64,000 nt of DNA, taken from assembly GCA_024760905.1 (NCBI GenBank), contig CM045737.1:18043348-18107347 (forward strand). The letters are read 5' to 3'. The position numbers and the translations under genes are program-made. This document shows positions 34,434 to 47,100 of the stretch, piece by piece. Within the stretch, counting starts at the first letter, position 1, and each line of letters opens with the position of its first letter. The notes under the pieces are model-generated. The model saw only the letters and a program-made list of their open reading frames with translations. It was not told the DNA's origin and did no database searches. Origin of the DNA: Plotosus lineatus. Taxonomy: Eukaryota > Chordata > Actinopteri > Siluriformes > Plotosidae.

Positions 34434-37400
34434 GCACACTATTAAGGCCATCAGGTATAAGCAAGCCATAACAGAGTCTGTGTGAGCGCATAATTAGAAT
34501 CGAAGTGACCAGTTCTTTATTTTCTATAACCATTTAATCCTAATTAAAGTCACAGGAAGGCTGGCGCCCATCCCAGCCGACTCCGGGCGAGGGCAGAGTA
34601 CACCCTGGACAGCTCGCCAGGCCCTCGCAGGGCAGAAACACACTGACGGCTTTGCAGCCTACTCTTGTCGAAAGTCAGCAGTGATTCTTTTACATGCCTC
34701 ACACCATAGACAGGTAGAGCCATGGCCAGCCTTTGATAACCCAGTTAGCTGCACTGGGGGATTGGGGGGGGGGGGAACAGCGACAACCTTGTGGGGAGTG
34801 GGACTCGAACCCCCAATCTTGGGACCAGCGATCCAGCGCCCTTTACCACTAGGCCACCACTGCCCTGTGACCAGTTCTTGAAGAAATTTTCCAATGGGTA
34901 TTTGTGCAGTCATAGTGTGATGGTCACAGCATTTTCTGTTTCATTTTCTCTCTTAAATACAGCTTTAGTACTACTCAACATAAAAGTCAAACACAGATCA
35001 CCTCACCTGAGTTGGCATGGTTCTATGTTGCAGCTTGGACTAACTTGGACGCAGACCGTCTCCAGTTTGCTGTCACACTCAGTAAACTCAGCAGCGGCTG
35101 TTGACGAGCTTGTTGGGGATCTGAGGGTATCACTCAGCTCATAAAGCGCATTCAGATGTCCTTGAGGCTCTGCTACTAGGGAGCATGCCTGGAGGTAGAG
35201 GGTATATACATACATTTATACATATGCAGTGTGTCTCTAAAATAGCTATATGTTAGTTTAACAGTTTCATATCAATATATCTGACTCACATGAAGCCCAT
35301 TTGACCATGTAATTACAATTTCACAGTCAACCAGGACAAATTCATTTCTAATCTGTGTTCAAGGTGGTTTAAGAATAAAATAAGATATATTTATTTTAGA
35401 CACTTTAAAGGACTGTGAAGTAAAATATTTGTGTTCAATTGTGTTATAATATTACAAAACAGACCCACCTCAAGTGTGTAGACTTATAGAGTTTGGCAAT
35501 CTGCTAGCAACAGCTGGCCTAATTAAAAACACTGAGTGTGCTGAACCAAGTACCATGTGAAAATTAGATCCAAATGCATGGCCAGAGCTTAGCCAGATCA
35601 TTATAAAATAATTAGCTGCAACTTCTCCCCAATCCACGGTGATTCCCATTAAACCTTGTATAAAGATCCACCTCAACTGGGGGCACAACACTATTATCAC
35701 ATGATATTAATGCATGCATACACATTTCATTTGCTCATAAACATGGATTACTAAATTGTGGCCATAATTTTTATCCAATTCTCAATACTTGGACATGCAG
35801 TTAAAATTCCATTTTCATATGTTACTCGCCGTGGCCACTCATTTCTTTTTTTAGGGTAGGATGCCACCAGCTGGGAGTGATATAATACAGGGCCTTGTCA
35901 GAGAGACCATTAAAAAAAATCAAGGTGTATCTATAATTGCAAGCATTAGGACTGAGTACAGGCAAAACTGATTTGACAGAAAGCAAAGCAAAAGCGTTTA
36001 CCTGTGTAAGGAGGCGACGCCTTATAGTTACGCCCTTCAGTCAGCCTGAACATGCAGAACCACTATGACTCATAACCACACTGATTCGTTTTTTTATGAA
36101 TACAAGACTGAACACATCAGGAATCTCGGAGATACCAAATTAATTAACTTCACATGGTGTCCTATGAGTACCAAGTTAAATTCTTACTTTGTTTTTTGCC
36201 TTCTTCATTTTGTCTGAAGCTATGTAAAATTAAGTACTCAATTCTATCCTTTATACACTTATGTTATCTATCCTCTAAGTGATGAGATAGATATCTTAAG
36301 TTTTATCTTTCATGCAATATATAATTTATTTAGTAATGATCATGCCAATGATGGTATTTAGATGATAATGAACTGATACACATGCATAATACATGCATTT
36401 ATTGGCATATCTGTATATTCGGCATGATCAAAAAACATCTACCAAATCAAGAAGCAGATAAAAGTGGTGTGTGAGTATTTGTAGCCATGTATACATGCAG
36501 GGTCATGTAGATTATAGAATGAGGTGTTAGAAGTACCTGTTCACTGCACACTTGGTCAGGCTCACAGGCTGGAATTTCTGTGTTAGTGTCTATGTTATGC
36601 CTCAAAAGAGCCACATTAACAGACTGCCTTCGCTCAACCTCTCGCCACAACTCAGGCAGAAAGGACTCTATTGTTGAACGGACATCCTAGGTAATAAAAC
36701 ATATAGCAGATACTTTCAAACTAACCTAACCATCCAGTTCATGGAAATTATAAAGACCAAACAACCTATAGCTGCTGTGAATAATTTATTATTATGTGAT
36801 GTTCTGAGTATACCTTGGAATATTAACTAAGAGTTAAGTGCTACTAATTTTTGTTCCCGATTGATACACATTACTCAACCAACGATCAGCTTGCATTTGT
36901 TCCTTCACATTGTTGTATTGAATTTCATGACTACATATAGACATTTGTGGGACGCGTTTAGCCAAAGGATTAAAAAAATTGACAGATAATGCAGAAGGGC
37001 AGTTGAAAGACAAGTGTTTTTCTAAAGGATTTTGGCTGCCGAGCAGTTCCAAGATTAGAGTCCACAACCTTCTGAGCAGTCACTCTAAACCTGAACCACT
37101 CAACCACCTCATCCCCAGAAATTTTTACAATTATGCAACCAGAGATTGTCATAAAGCCTAATCACAGCAATCCACTGATCATCCTATATTTTATGTCACG
37201 CTTTTGGACTTGTTAGAATTTCTTATTACATAAAGGCCACTGCATATTTCAATTTTTCGAATTCTTGTTTTTTTGTTTGCATTTAACTAAATTCCAAAAG
37301 CCAATATTTTACAGTACGTCTCAGTAACAACTCCATAACAAACATCACAGCTCTTCTTCACATGTGCAAAAATGCATGGAAAATCGGAGACAAACACTAC

Positions 37401-38089
37401 AATAATAGTTAGAGAGACAAGAAGGAAATGTTGCTGTCTCACTCTATCGATAAATGTTAATGTCGCCAAAAACATGAAAGCCACACTTTATTAAAAGCAA
37501 AATTTGTCACTACACTGGATAAATCTAGTATTGTCAGAAAGGTACAGACACCAAATAATCAATTGGGTTCAGGCATATTATTTTGCTTACCTCCCACTGG
37601 GCTTTGACAGCTTGAGAACGTTTTTCCAGGTCTTGAAGCTGGGCTTCAGAACAGAAGGCCCCTAAACCTTCCACAGCTTCCAGGAATTCATTCAACACCA
37701 CTGGGTTAAGCGTTTGCAGTGTAGTCTAGAAGAACAAAATGGTAACAATACATTAATGATGACCAGTCACCTACCAGGCAGATTAAATAAACATGAAATA
37801 CATTGTTGTATATTGTAAACAAAATGGAATCGACTATAATGACTTTGTGAAATACTCTGGTTACTCTAGTCTCAATGAGCCCTGCAACGGGCATAATAAT
37901 ATGACTGAACAATGCCACCTTGAGGCAAACGGGAGCACAGAATTGTCATTTTATTATCATGGCTACCATAGGGTAACCAGTTCAGCATTGGCAAAGAGGC
38001 CATGAACAGTGACCCATTGTTGAGTTATAAGTTAACTTCGGACATGACAGATGTGTGTGGCAGTGTATGAGTCTGTGTTTACAAGAGAG

Positions 38090-38146
<57 letters not shown>

Positions 38147-41100
38147 GGGAGAGAGAATGAGAGAAAGTATATAATACAGTACACTTTTTTATTATTTCTT
38201 TTGAAATCATATGGTTTCTTAACACTTCATCTTGGCCTTTTACATCTTCTACGGAAGTTACCACACTTGCTCATTGTTACTGTAAACAGGATCAAAACAA
38301 GTAAAACAGGTGAATAAGAAATACTCAGCCCATGAGCTAGGGGGTTGGTTTGTTTGTAATTAGGTAAAATAAACTGATAATAGAAGATTAAAAAAAAATT
38401 TTATCTGTTAAGCTGTAGGTAAAAATATTTAGACTGAAATGAAGAAGGGGGTTATGGCTAAGCAGAGCATTCAGAGTTTTAGAGAGGAGCCAATGTAAAC
38501 ATTTTTATAATCTCAATTAATTGTCGCATGTCTGAAAAATGTTTTCAACAGATCTATCTGGGAAAACAAAAGCCAGCAGCCCATTCCAAGTAGCTAGGGT
38601 GGCATGTCTACAAATACTAGCACATGCTGCTGGCACACATCCAAAAAAATTTCATTTGCGGTGTGAATTAGTCTTTATAACAAACCTATAGGAAAAACCC
38701 TATAGATTGACTGTATGGTTAATTTTCACTTGTTTAATCGTGAAGAAAAAGGTACAAGTAGTAATGTTCATAGTATTTTTAAATTCAAATGAAAAATTAA
38801 ATAATGATTGTTTTTTAAATACATAGAAGTCATAAAGTTATGTGTTTTGAGCATCTGATTATATTTTATGTGCCATAAATGACCATCACACCAAAGTCTG
38901 AACAGAATGGCTCAAATCTGCTCTTTTTCCGCTAAGAAGCCACCCAAGAAAAAGACTGAACACTTTGAATAGTGAGTGGGATCAGTTAGAGAAAGATAAA
39001 GGCTTGTGACTCTTACTGAAAATAAGAACTAAAGTCAGACAAGTAGATATGTACAGAAATTGAAAGCATAATGTTTAGATTCACCTGCTTCCTCTTGGCC
39101 TGCTCTTTGGATATGATTCGGTTGCTGAATATAGTGATGACCTCCTCTATGTGCTGCTGCAGATGCTTTTGGGCCTTGTTCATTCTGCTGCTTGCCATAG
39201 CCTGAGCGCGGGAAAATACCTCTCTTTGCCCAGGGATGTGACGAGGATTTGGGGCATAGACATCTTGGCCTTGCTGTCTCTGCTGTATTCTGGGACTAAA
39301 AACTCTGGACCCTGCTTGGGCTTGCTGTGTAGTATTGTGGGGCGATATACCAAGCTGGGTGTGCCTGTGTGTGCCTCCCTGTGCATGAAGCTGAAGATGG
39401 GCGTCATGAAGCTGAAGTGTTGGCGTCTTGACATGTGTGTGTGATGGGTCAAGGGATTGGTGAAGGCTATGCACCTTAGGCTCAAGCTCGGGGTGCTGTT
39501 GTGGGTTAACACTAACAGACTTGGACTCAGAGGAAGGATACTGGTGTAAATTAATTGACTGAATGGCAGTACTGCTGGAGGACTCTGATGAAGTCCTGGA
39601 CCTGATTGGATCTGGCTGTACAGCTAACTCTCGAATCTCTCTTTGAAGTTCCAGTTTTCCTGGGCGATATGGCAGAAAAGCTTGGTTCTGTGCAAGTTCT
39701 ATATCTTTAGCTCCCAGCAGAACATTATGCTGATCATGTGGCTGATTTAGAGTAAGTATCTGGGATTCAAACTCAGTTTTGGTGGCCTGCTGAGAACAGA
39801 CAGGACTGTGTTTTTGATGAGAATGTGTTTTTTGATGAGAGCGTTTTTGAGGTTTGGAGGAACAAGTTTGTTGGACATTTCCTGCTTTGGGCTCTGGTGC
39901 ATTGTATGCACGAACAATAACTTTTGGAGGTGGATGATCAGCTTTAGGCTCTTCCTCACGCTTTACTCCTATGGAAGTCAGCATCTCCATGTTCTCCTAA
40001 CAGACAGGACAGGAACAATTAGCATGTATCATGGCAGCAGTTGTAATTGGTTTGCTGTGCAAGCTACATTCTGTGGTTACCTTAAAGGTTTTGTTTGTAT
40101 GTGTCACCCTTTTCTGTAAGGCACGCACACTAAGAAAGGGTAAGGAGGAGTTATCTTGCAGTTTTTCCAGCAAAGCCTGCAAATCTTGTCCTTCAGTCAC
40201 CATCTGTGCCTCGAGTTGCAGCCCTTTGCTAATCAGTGACTGGGGAGCAGAGCACATCACAATCAAGCATCTAATCATAAAATGTATATTAATGGGACTG
40301 ACATATGATTTATATGCTCACTTTGAGCTTAGGGTGAAGCCCCTGGTGGCCCCTGTATTGCTGTTCTCTCAAATTCTGGCAAAGTTCCATGGCCTCAGTG
40401 CTCCAATAATCCAACTCAACAAGCCTACCCTCCAGCTGAAATGCAGCTGTCTGCAACCGACCACATGCCTGTTCAGCCTTGCTCAAATCTTGCTTCATCT
40501 GCGCAAACACACACACAAACTTCAAATGCCAAATGTGTCTTACTTAAATCCTGCCATACCCTTAAGAGATCCTCAGATATGAGGAAGTCTTTCAAAAACA
40601 GATGCTATCACCTCTCGAGATGTGTTTTTCAACTGCTTTAGTGTCTCTTCACCAAATCCTGGAGATTGACATAATAGATCCAAATTTAAGTTTGAGATTT
40701 TCTTTCCCATGACCTGAAAGGTTAAAAGATAGTCACAAGTCACAAATTGTTGATTTTAAAAAAGGGAATGACATCCACAATTTTAATTACAGTGGTAAGG
40801 CTCAACAACAGAGCAATGGAGAGTGTGAAAAAGAGGTGAAGAAGTGTGTGCAGGCAGCCTGGAATGGTTGGAGAAAAGTGTCCGGTGTGATGTGCGATAG
40901 GAGAGTGTCAGCAAGAATGAAAGGAAAAGTGTACAAGACGGTGGTGAGGCCAGCGATGTTGTATGGCTTAGAAACAGTGGCACTGAGGAAAAGGCAGGAG
41001 GCAGAGCTGGAGGTAGCGGAGATGAAAATGTTGAGGTTCTCTCTGGGCGTAATGAGGATGGATAGGATCAGAAATGAGTACATCAGAGGGACAGCCCAGG

Positions 41101-44100
41101 TAAGATGTTTTGGAGACAAAGTCAGAGAGGCTAGATTGAGATGGTTTGGACATGTACAGAGGAGGGATAGTGAGTATATTGGCAGTAGGATTCTGAGGTT
41201 GGAACTACCAGGCAGAAGCCCTAGACGAAGACCAAAGAGACGATTCATGGATGTAGTGAAGCAGGACATGAAGGTAGCTGGTATAAGAGAAGAAGATGCA
41301 AAGGATAGGGTGAGATGGAGGCAGATGATTCGCTGTGGCGACCCCTGAAGGGAACAGCCGAAAGGAAAAGAAGAAGAATTAACCAACTATGGATGTTTTT
41401 GGACAGCAGGAGGAAATCGGAGTACCAGAGGAAATCTATGCAAGCATGGAGAGGACATGCAAACTCCACAAAGAAATAAGCCCAGGACCTTCTTGCTGTG
41501 AGGAGGAAGTGCGAACCACTTCGCCAAAGTGCCACCCAAGAATAAATATATAATATCTAAAGTTAACAAATAAATACTCAAGGTGTGAAAAAAGTGTGAA
41601 GGAAAGTCTTTGCCCAGAGCCAGCTTGGATGGCCTCCAGACTAAACATAACCCTAATACAGGATAAAGCGGTTCACAAAATAAAATTAATGAATCAAGTC
41701 GAGAATTTGTGTTCAAACTATAAGAATATACTTCAAACCACAGAAAATAGTATATTGCCATTACATATAAATACTGTAAATCCAAGAAAAAAAACTTACT
41801 CGGTCCTTCCCCATTTTTTTCAAACTAATGGAAAGATGATTTATGTTAGATGTATAGTAAGAAATGAAGGCCTGATGTACCTGTAGTCTCTTCCTGTATG
41901 TGTGCAGTGCATCTGAAGAGACTTCCATGGCCTCTCTCAATGTCCAGCCTGCTTCCTGTATTAGGCGTTGTGTGGCCTGAGCACATGGAGCTGTGCTGCT
42001 AACCTGTTGTGATGGCACTGCCTGTAGGTAAGAAGTCAAGAATAAAGGCTTTAGTGCGCACAAAATATATCACAGCAGATACTGATATCAAATAACACAT
42101 TAAAAGTCTATTATGATACACAAAAACTGCAATGAGTAACATGCATCTATTGTCTGTGGACTCACAAACTTGGTCCTCTTGATGAAGTCTGCCCAACTTC
42201 TGTTGAGTTTCCCAAGTTCATTTGCGAGAGAACTGCTGGTGGAGGTGTCTGTCTCCTCAATCAAAAAGTTTCCTGTTTCATTCAGCTGAGCCTGGAGAGA
42301 GCTAAGTTTTGATTGGCTCTCAGGGACCTTGTGCATGACATACACATTTGACAGAATCAATATTCATATTAAATAACATTATTGAATGTTCCAAATTTAA
42401 ATAATTCTGCATTTGTTTGTTACTATAATGTAATTCTTTGCCAAATATGTGGACCAAAATTTGGACTGGTTATAGTTAGTCTGAAACCTACTAAACTAGC
42501 ATGAGAAGATATTTTTGATAGACACAAGAAAGCATTTCTGTCAATATGGATATGAGTGTCTGCTAACTGGTATAATTTCTAAAAAATATATACATGATAT
42601 CAAAGTTTAATTACAAACAATTTACAGCATCCTTTGTGCAGTTTGTGCATAAAAATAATCTGCAAGCCTTTCTGAAACCTAATCTAATCACCTAAGAAGT
42701 GCACAGTCTATATGCTGGTTGATTCAGTACCTTGTTCCCTGCCTGTGACTGTCTCAGGAAAAGCTGTAATGAGTGAAAGCAGTCCTTGTAGGTCTCCCAT
42801 GCTGCCAACACACGGCCTATTGTGCGCTTTAAAGTGTTTGCTTCTTCAGTGCTCACTTCTACTTCCTTCTCCGCCTCCTTCACCTGTTTGTTGACCGTCT
42901 CTGTGTCCTGTGCTGCAGGGTCATTGTGAAACATTGTGAATATTTCCAAAATATTACCAAACATTTATTTAGGAAAAAAAAAAAAAATTAAACACCTCAA
43001 AAAGGACTAGTTGTGTGCAGCAATGACTTATAACCCCCTTTTTATACTTTTTATCTGAATGTAAAACTGAAAATATTTTACATTTAATATACAGGGATCC
43101 CTCGCTACTTTGCGCTTTAATTCATGTGGCTTCATTACATCGCAGTTTTTCCAAAAAATAAATAAATAAATATTCATCGAATTGAAAAATAAAGAAATTA
43201 AGGAAGAATAAGGGAAAAAGTTAACGAAAATGTAACAAAAACAAGGCCAATTATGCAAAAAAAAATAACAAAAAAAAAACCTTAAACCACCACAAAACAA
43301 AAAACAACCCAAAATCTCCCATCAAAACTACTTACATTGCTGTATCTGTGTGTGCACGTGCGTATGTATGTGTGTCGTCGTCTTCTCATGCAATACTACC
43401 TGTGTGTGTGTGTGTGTTTACATTTTATTTACATCTTATGTTATTTTTTGAATGTTTAATTGCTATTATACGCATTTATAGCATTGAATATGTATTTACT
43501 GATATAATATACACATATACATGTACATATATGTCAGTCAGGGAGGGTTAGGGGAGTGATCCTACTTCACGGATCTCGGTGGTCGTGTGAGTTTCTCGAT
43601 CCCAATTAACCGCGGAAAGTGAGGGATCCCTATACCTCTTGCATATATTTACATAAAATAAATATCTTTCAGAAGGCCTGGCAAATCAGGTAGCTGTAAA
43701 TTATTACCAGCTACGATAGCACAGCTGCTACTGTTCTTTTTTTTTTTTTTTACTTCTGACATTTTTTTGTGGTCACCCATGCCTATATCGCAAGAACTGA
43801 TTGGTGCATCACCGACAAATTTTCTCGGTTATATGCTGAAATGCGCTTTTGAAAAAGTTATTGTAGATCAAGCTGAAAATGAGCAAAATGGGAACTAATT
43901 GTTTATAATGGCTAGTCAGGGACTGGTGTGATTCCCTAATGGGCGCCTTTAGTTAGAAATGTATGCACTGTGAATTCTATAAATAAATAAAAACACTTAA
44001 CATTAAAAGGAATTCCCTACAATTCATCGGATCAAAGTAAGTTGAATGTTCTGGAAAATTGTCTTTGGAGTTACATTTTAATGAATAAATGCTTCAGACA

Positions 44101-47100
44101 AGAAACACATGCAAAAAGATTCCCTAGGCTTTTTTCCTTTTTATTCCTTTTCCAGCTATAGGATCTGTAACAGTACAGTCATCGTAGCCTGATGATAACA
44201 TTCATTCGTTTTCTGACCTGCTTAATCATAATTAGGTTGTGGGGAGGCTGGTACCCGTCTCAGCCGACTCTGGGCAAGGGCAGAGTACACCCTGGACAGT
44301 TCGCCACGCCATAACAGGGTGGTGGCTATGCCTACGGCTATGCTGCCTACTCTTGACGAAAGTCAACAATGGTTCTTTTTACACCTCTCACAATAAAGAG
44401 TGAGAGACATGGCCGGCCCTTGATAACCCAGTTAACTGCACCAGAGGGTGGGGGGTGGCTTGGGCTGTGCCAACCCGTTGATCTTACAGTGAGTACCTTA
44501 CCACCAGGCCACCACTACCACTGCTGGTAACATGAAAATGTTTATTACACTTTAGAGAATGGAATATGTCCCCAGTGCGGCTAACTGGGTTATCAAAGGC
44601 GGGCCATGTCTGTCACTGTCTATGGTGAGAGGCATGTAAAAGAACCATTGCTGACTTTCGTAAAGAGTAGTTGCAAAGTCGTCAGCGTGTTTCTGTCCCT
44701 TGCTAAAAAGGGTTGTGACAGGAAGGGCATCCGACGTAAAAACCTCTGCCAAATCAAACGTGCGAATCAGATGATTCGCTGTGGCGACTCCCGAGTAAAA
44801 GGGAAAAAGCCGAAAAGAAGACAGACAGAATGGAATATGTAATTATAAATTTTAATTCTTTCCGCCACCTCCACCTTTTAATCCTACTGCTAATAATAAG
44901 TAAATGATAATAACATATGATGATAGTTCTGCCTCCACTTCCCCTGAAGGTGTTTGAAGTTAATGTGTTTCTTGGTGTTTCCCAGTTCTGGTAAACGTAA
45001 TAAAATTGAATCAGTCAGAAGCTAGAAATACACAGTTATTAAGTCTCCCGATTCAATCGGGAGTCTCCCGATTTAAAAGCATAAATCCAATCTCCCGCCA
45101 GGAGATTAATTTCTCCCGATTTCCAGACAACCTCCCGAAAAAAAAAAGTCACACTTTGAACACACCGTAGCATTTTTAAGTCTTAATCTTCTGCATATTG
45201 CACTTTGGAGACACCGTAGAAATGTATAGCCAGTCTCTATCTTCTGTTTGTTTATGCACACACGAGTTGACACACTGATACAGGCTAGCGACTTCAAGTC
45301 ACGTGATCATTCAGTGCCGGGCAGTTCAAAAACAAGGGTGTGGAAGAAGACAAGCTGGTTGAGGAATTACAGGATTTTCAATTACTGCGTGAAAATGAAA
45401 TGCCAGTGTTGAGAGAAAAGATGAGGTGTGATGAGTGGTGGCATCAAGTGATGACAATGTCAACTGTGATGGGAGTGAAGAGATTTCCTCTTTTCACAAA
45501 ACTGTTGCAGGCAGTGCTGACTATACCAAACAGCAATTGTGACAGTGAAAGGGTATTTTCTATTGTAAAGAAAATCCACACTGATGCCAGGTCAGAATTG
45601 ATCAATGAAACTGTTTGTTCCCTCTTGGCTACAAAATTGAACTCAGACTTTGTTTGTTACAAATGCCATCCAAGTCCTGAACTTTGTAAAATTGGAAAGC
45701 AAGCAACATACAAGTATGTGCAGGAACATACCTAAACATCTGGTGTAATTATTAAGCAAGCAGCATTAGTATATGTCACAATATTTTTAAACAGTTGTTT
45801 TCATCAGCTGATTCATAAAACTGTATACATCCATGAATAAATAAAAAAAAAACTTGTTTATTGAGCAATGTTCCTTTATAAAAAAAATATGCATCAATTC
45901 TTGGGGCCGCAGCCCGGCCGCACAGGGGGTGCGGTGTCTCTGGTGAAAATTCTCCCTATTTCAAAATGTTGAAACTTAATAAGTATGGAAATACAGTATA
46001 TAATATGTAGTGTGACTGTTTATTTTAACTAGATATCAATAAAAGTGCTTATGCTGATTTCTGCGAAACTACCTTAACTGTAGTTTATCTGCAGTGGATT
46101 CACTTACACAGAGCTGCATTGCCAGTGTATGTACTGGCAATCTCTTTTAACTTGCGAAGTGCTGCTTTTACCAGGGACACCAGGTCTTGCTTCTCTATGA
46201 TATCCTAAGACATCAAAAACAGCAAATACTTTAAGTTTTAGTATTTGTATATAAACATTCTGTTTATATTATTAGGACTGTTTATATGGTATAGTCATAT
46301 AATTCCCCCCTCCTTTCTAAAATAAATAGCAAAGCATTATTATAGGCCAGTTTTTACAGATATATACAAATTGAAGGAGAACCGCTGCCATTTAGTCGGT
46401 ATGCTTGAAGGGAGTGCTTTTCTTCCAGTATTACAGGTGTCCGACTTGTGACTGCATTTGGTTCTGACCAACAGGTCGTAAGCCAGTCTGTACATGCATT
46501 ACTTACTATTATGTATAGTAGAATATACCTTTCCACAAGTTCATGTCAAAAATTTGTTTACAATCCTTACCTTTCTTTAGACATTAATATATGAAGCAGG
46601 AGGAGGACTAATGTCCATGTGTTGTCAATGTAATGCATCGTTTTACAAAGGACATGGGGGAATTATTTGAGTCATTGTTCGGCTCAGACGATGGAAAGAG
46701 AAAAAGTACAGGATGGATATATATATTTCTATACACACATAAATACATGTACATGGTATAGCCCACGTGATCCTCACAAATAGACTAAAAATAGGCTAGG
46801 CTAATGATGTTCACATACATGATACTCAACTATATAAGCCATTTATTCTTTTTTGGTAATGGGTGGTTGTAAAGTCAAACGGTCACAAGTCACGCAATTC
46901 ATAAGTTCGGGCCTTCCTGTATAACATCAACATCCATAGAGTATAAGGGCTAACTGAAAATTATCATATTCTGTGGCCCTACCAGACACCAGATCCCGAC
47001 TCAAACAACCATGGTAGATTTCAATGGGCAGTAAGAAAACACCAACATGATGCAAATATGTTTGGAAAGGATGCTGGTAATTTGTCTAGCACAGATCCAA

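Larger units (their letters stand above)
42913..46107 (-). other. Intron 14, repeat-rich
   Basis: A 3.2-kb intron holding a miniature inverted-repeat element, two SINE fragments, a short RTE derivative and a hAT-derived region, each listed separately. The part from 43640 to 44200 shows nothing I recognise beyond a T-run. Confidence 0.5.
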
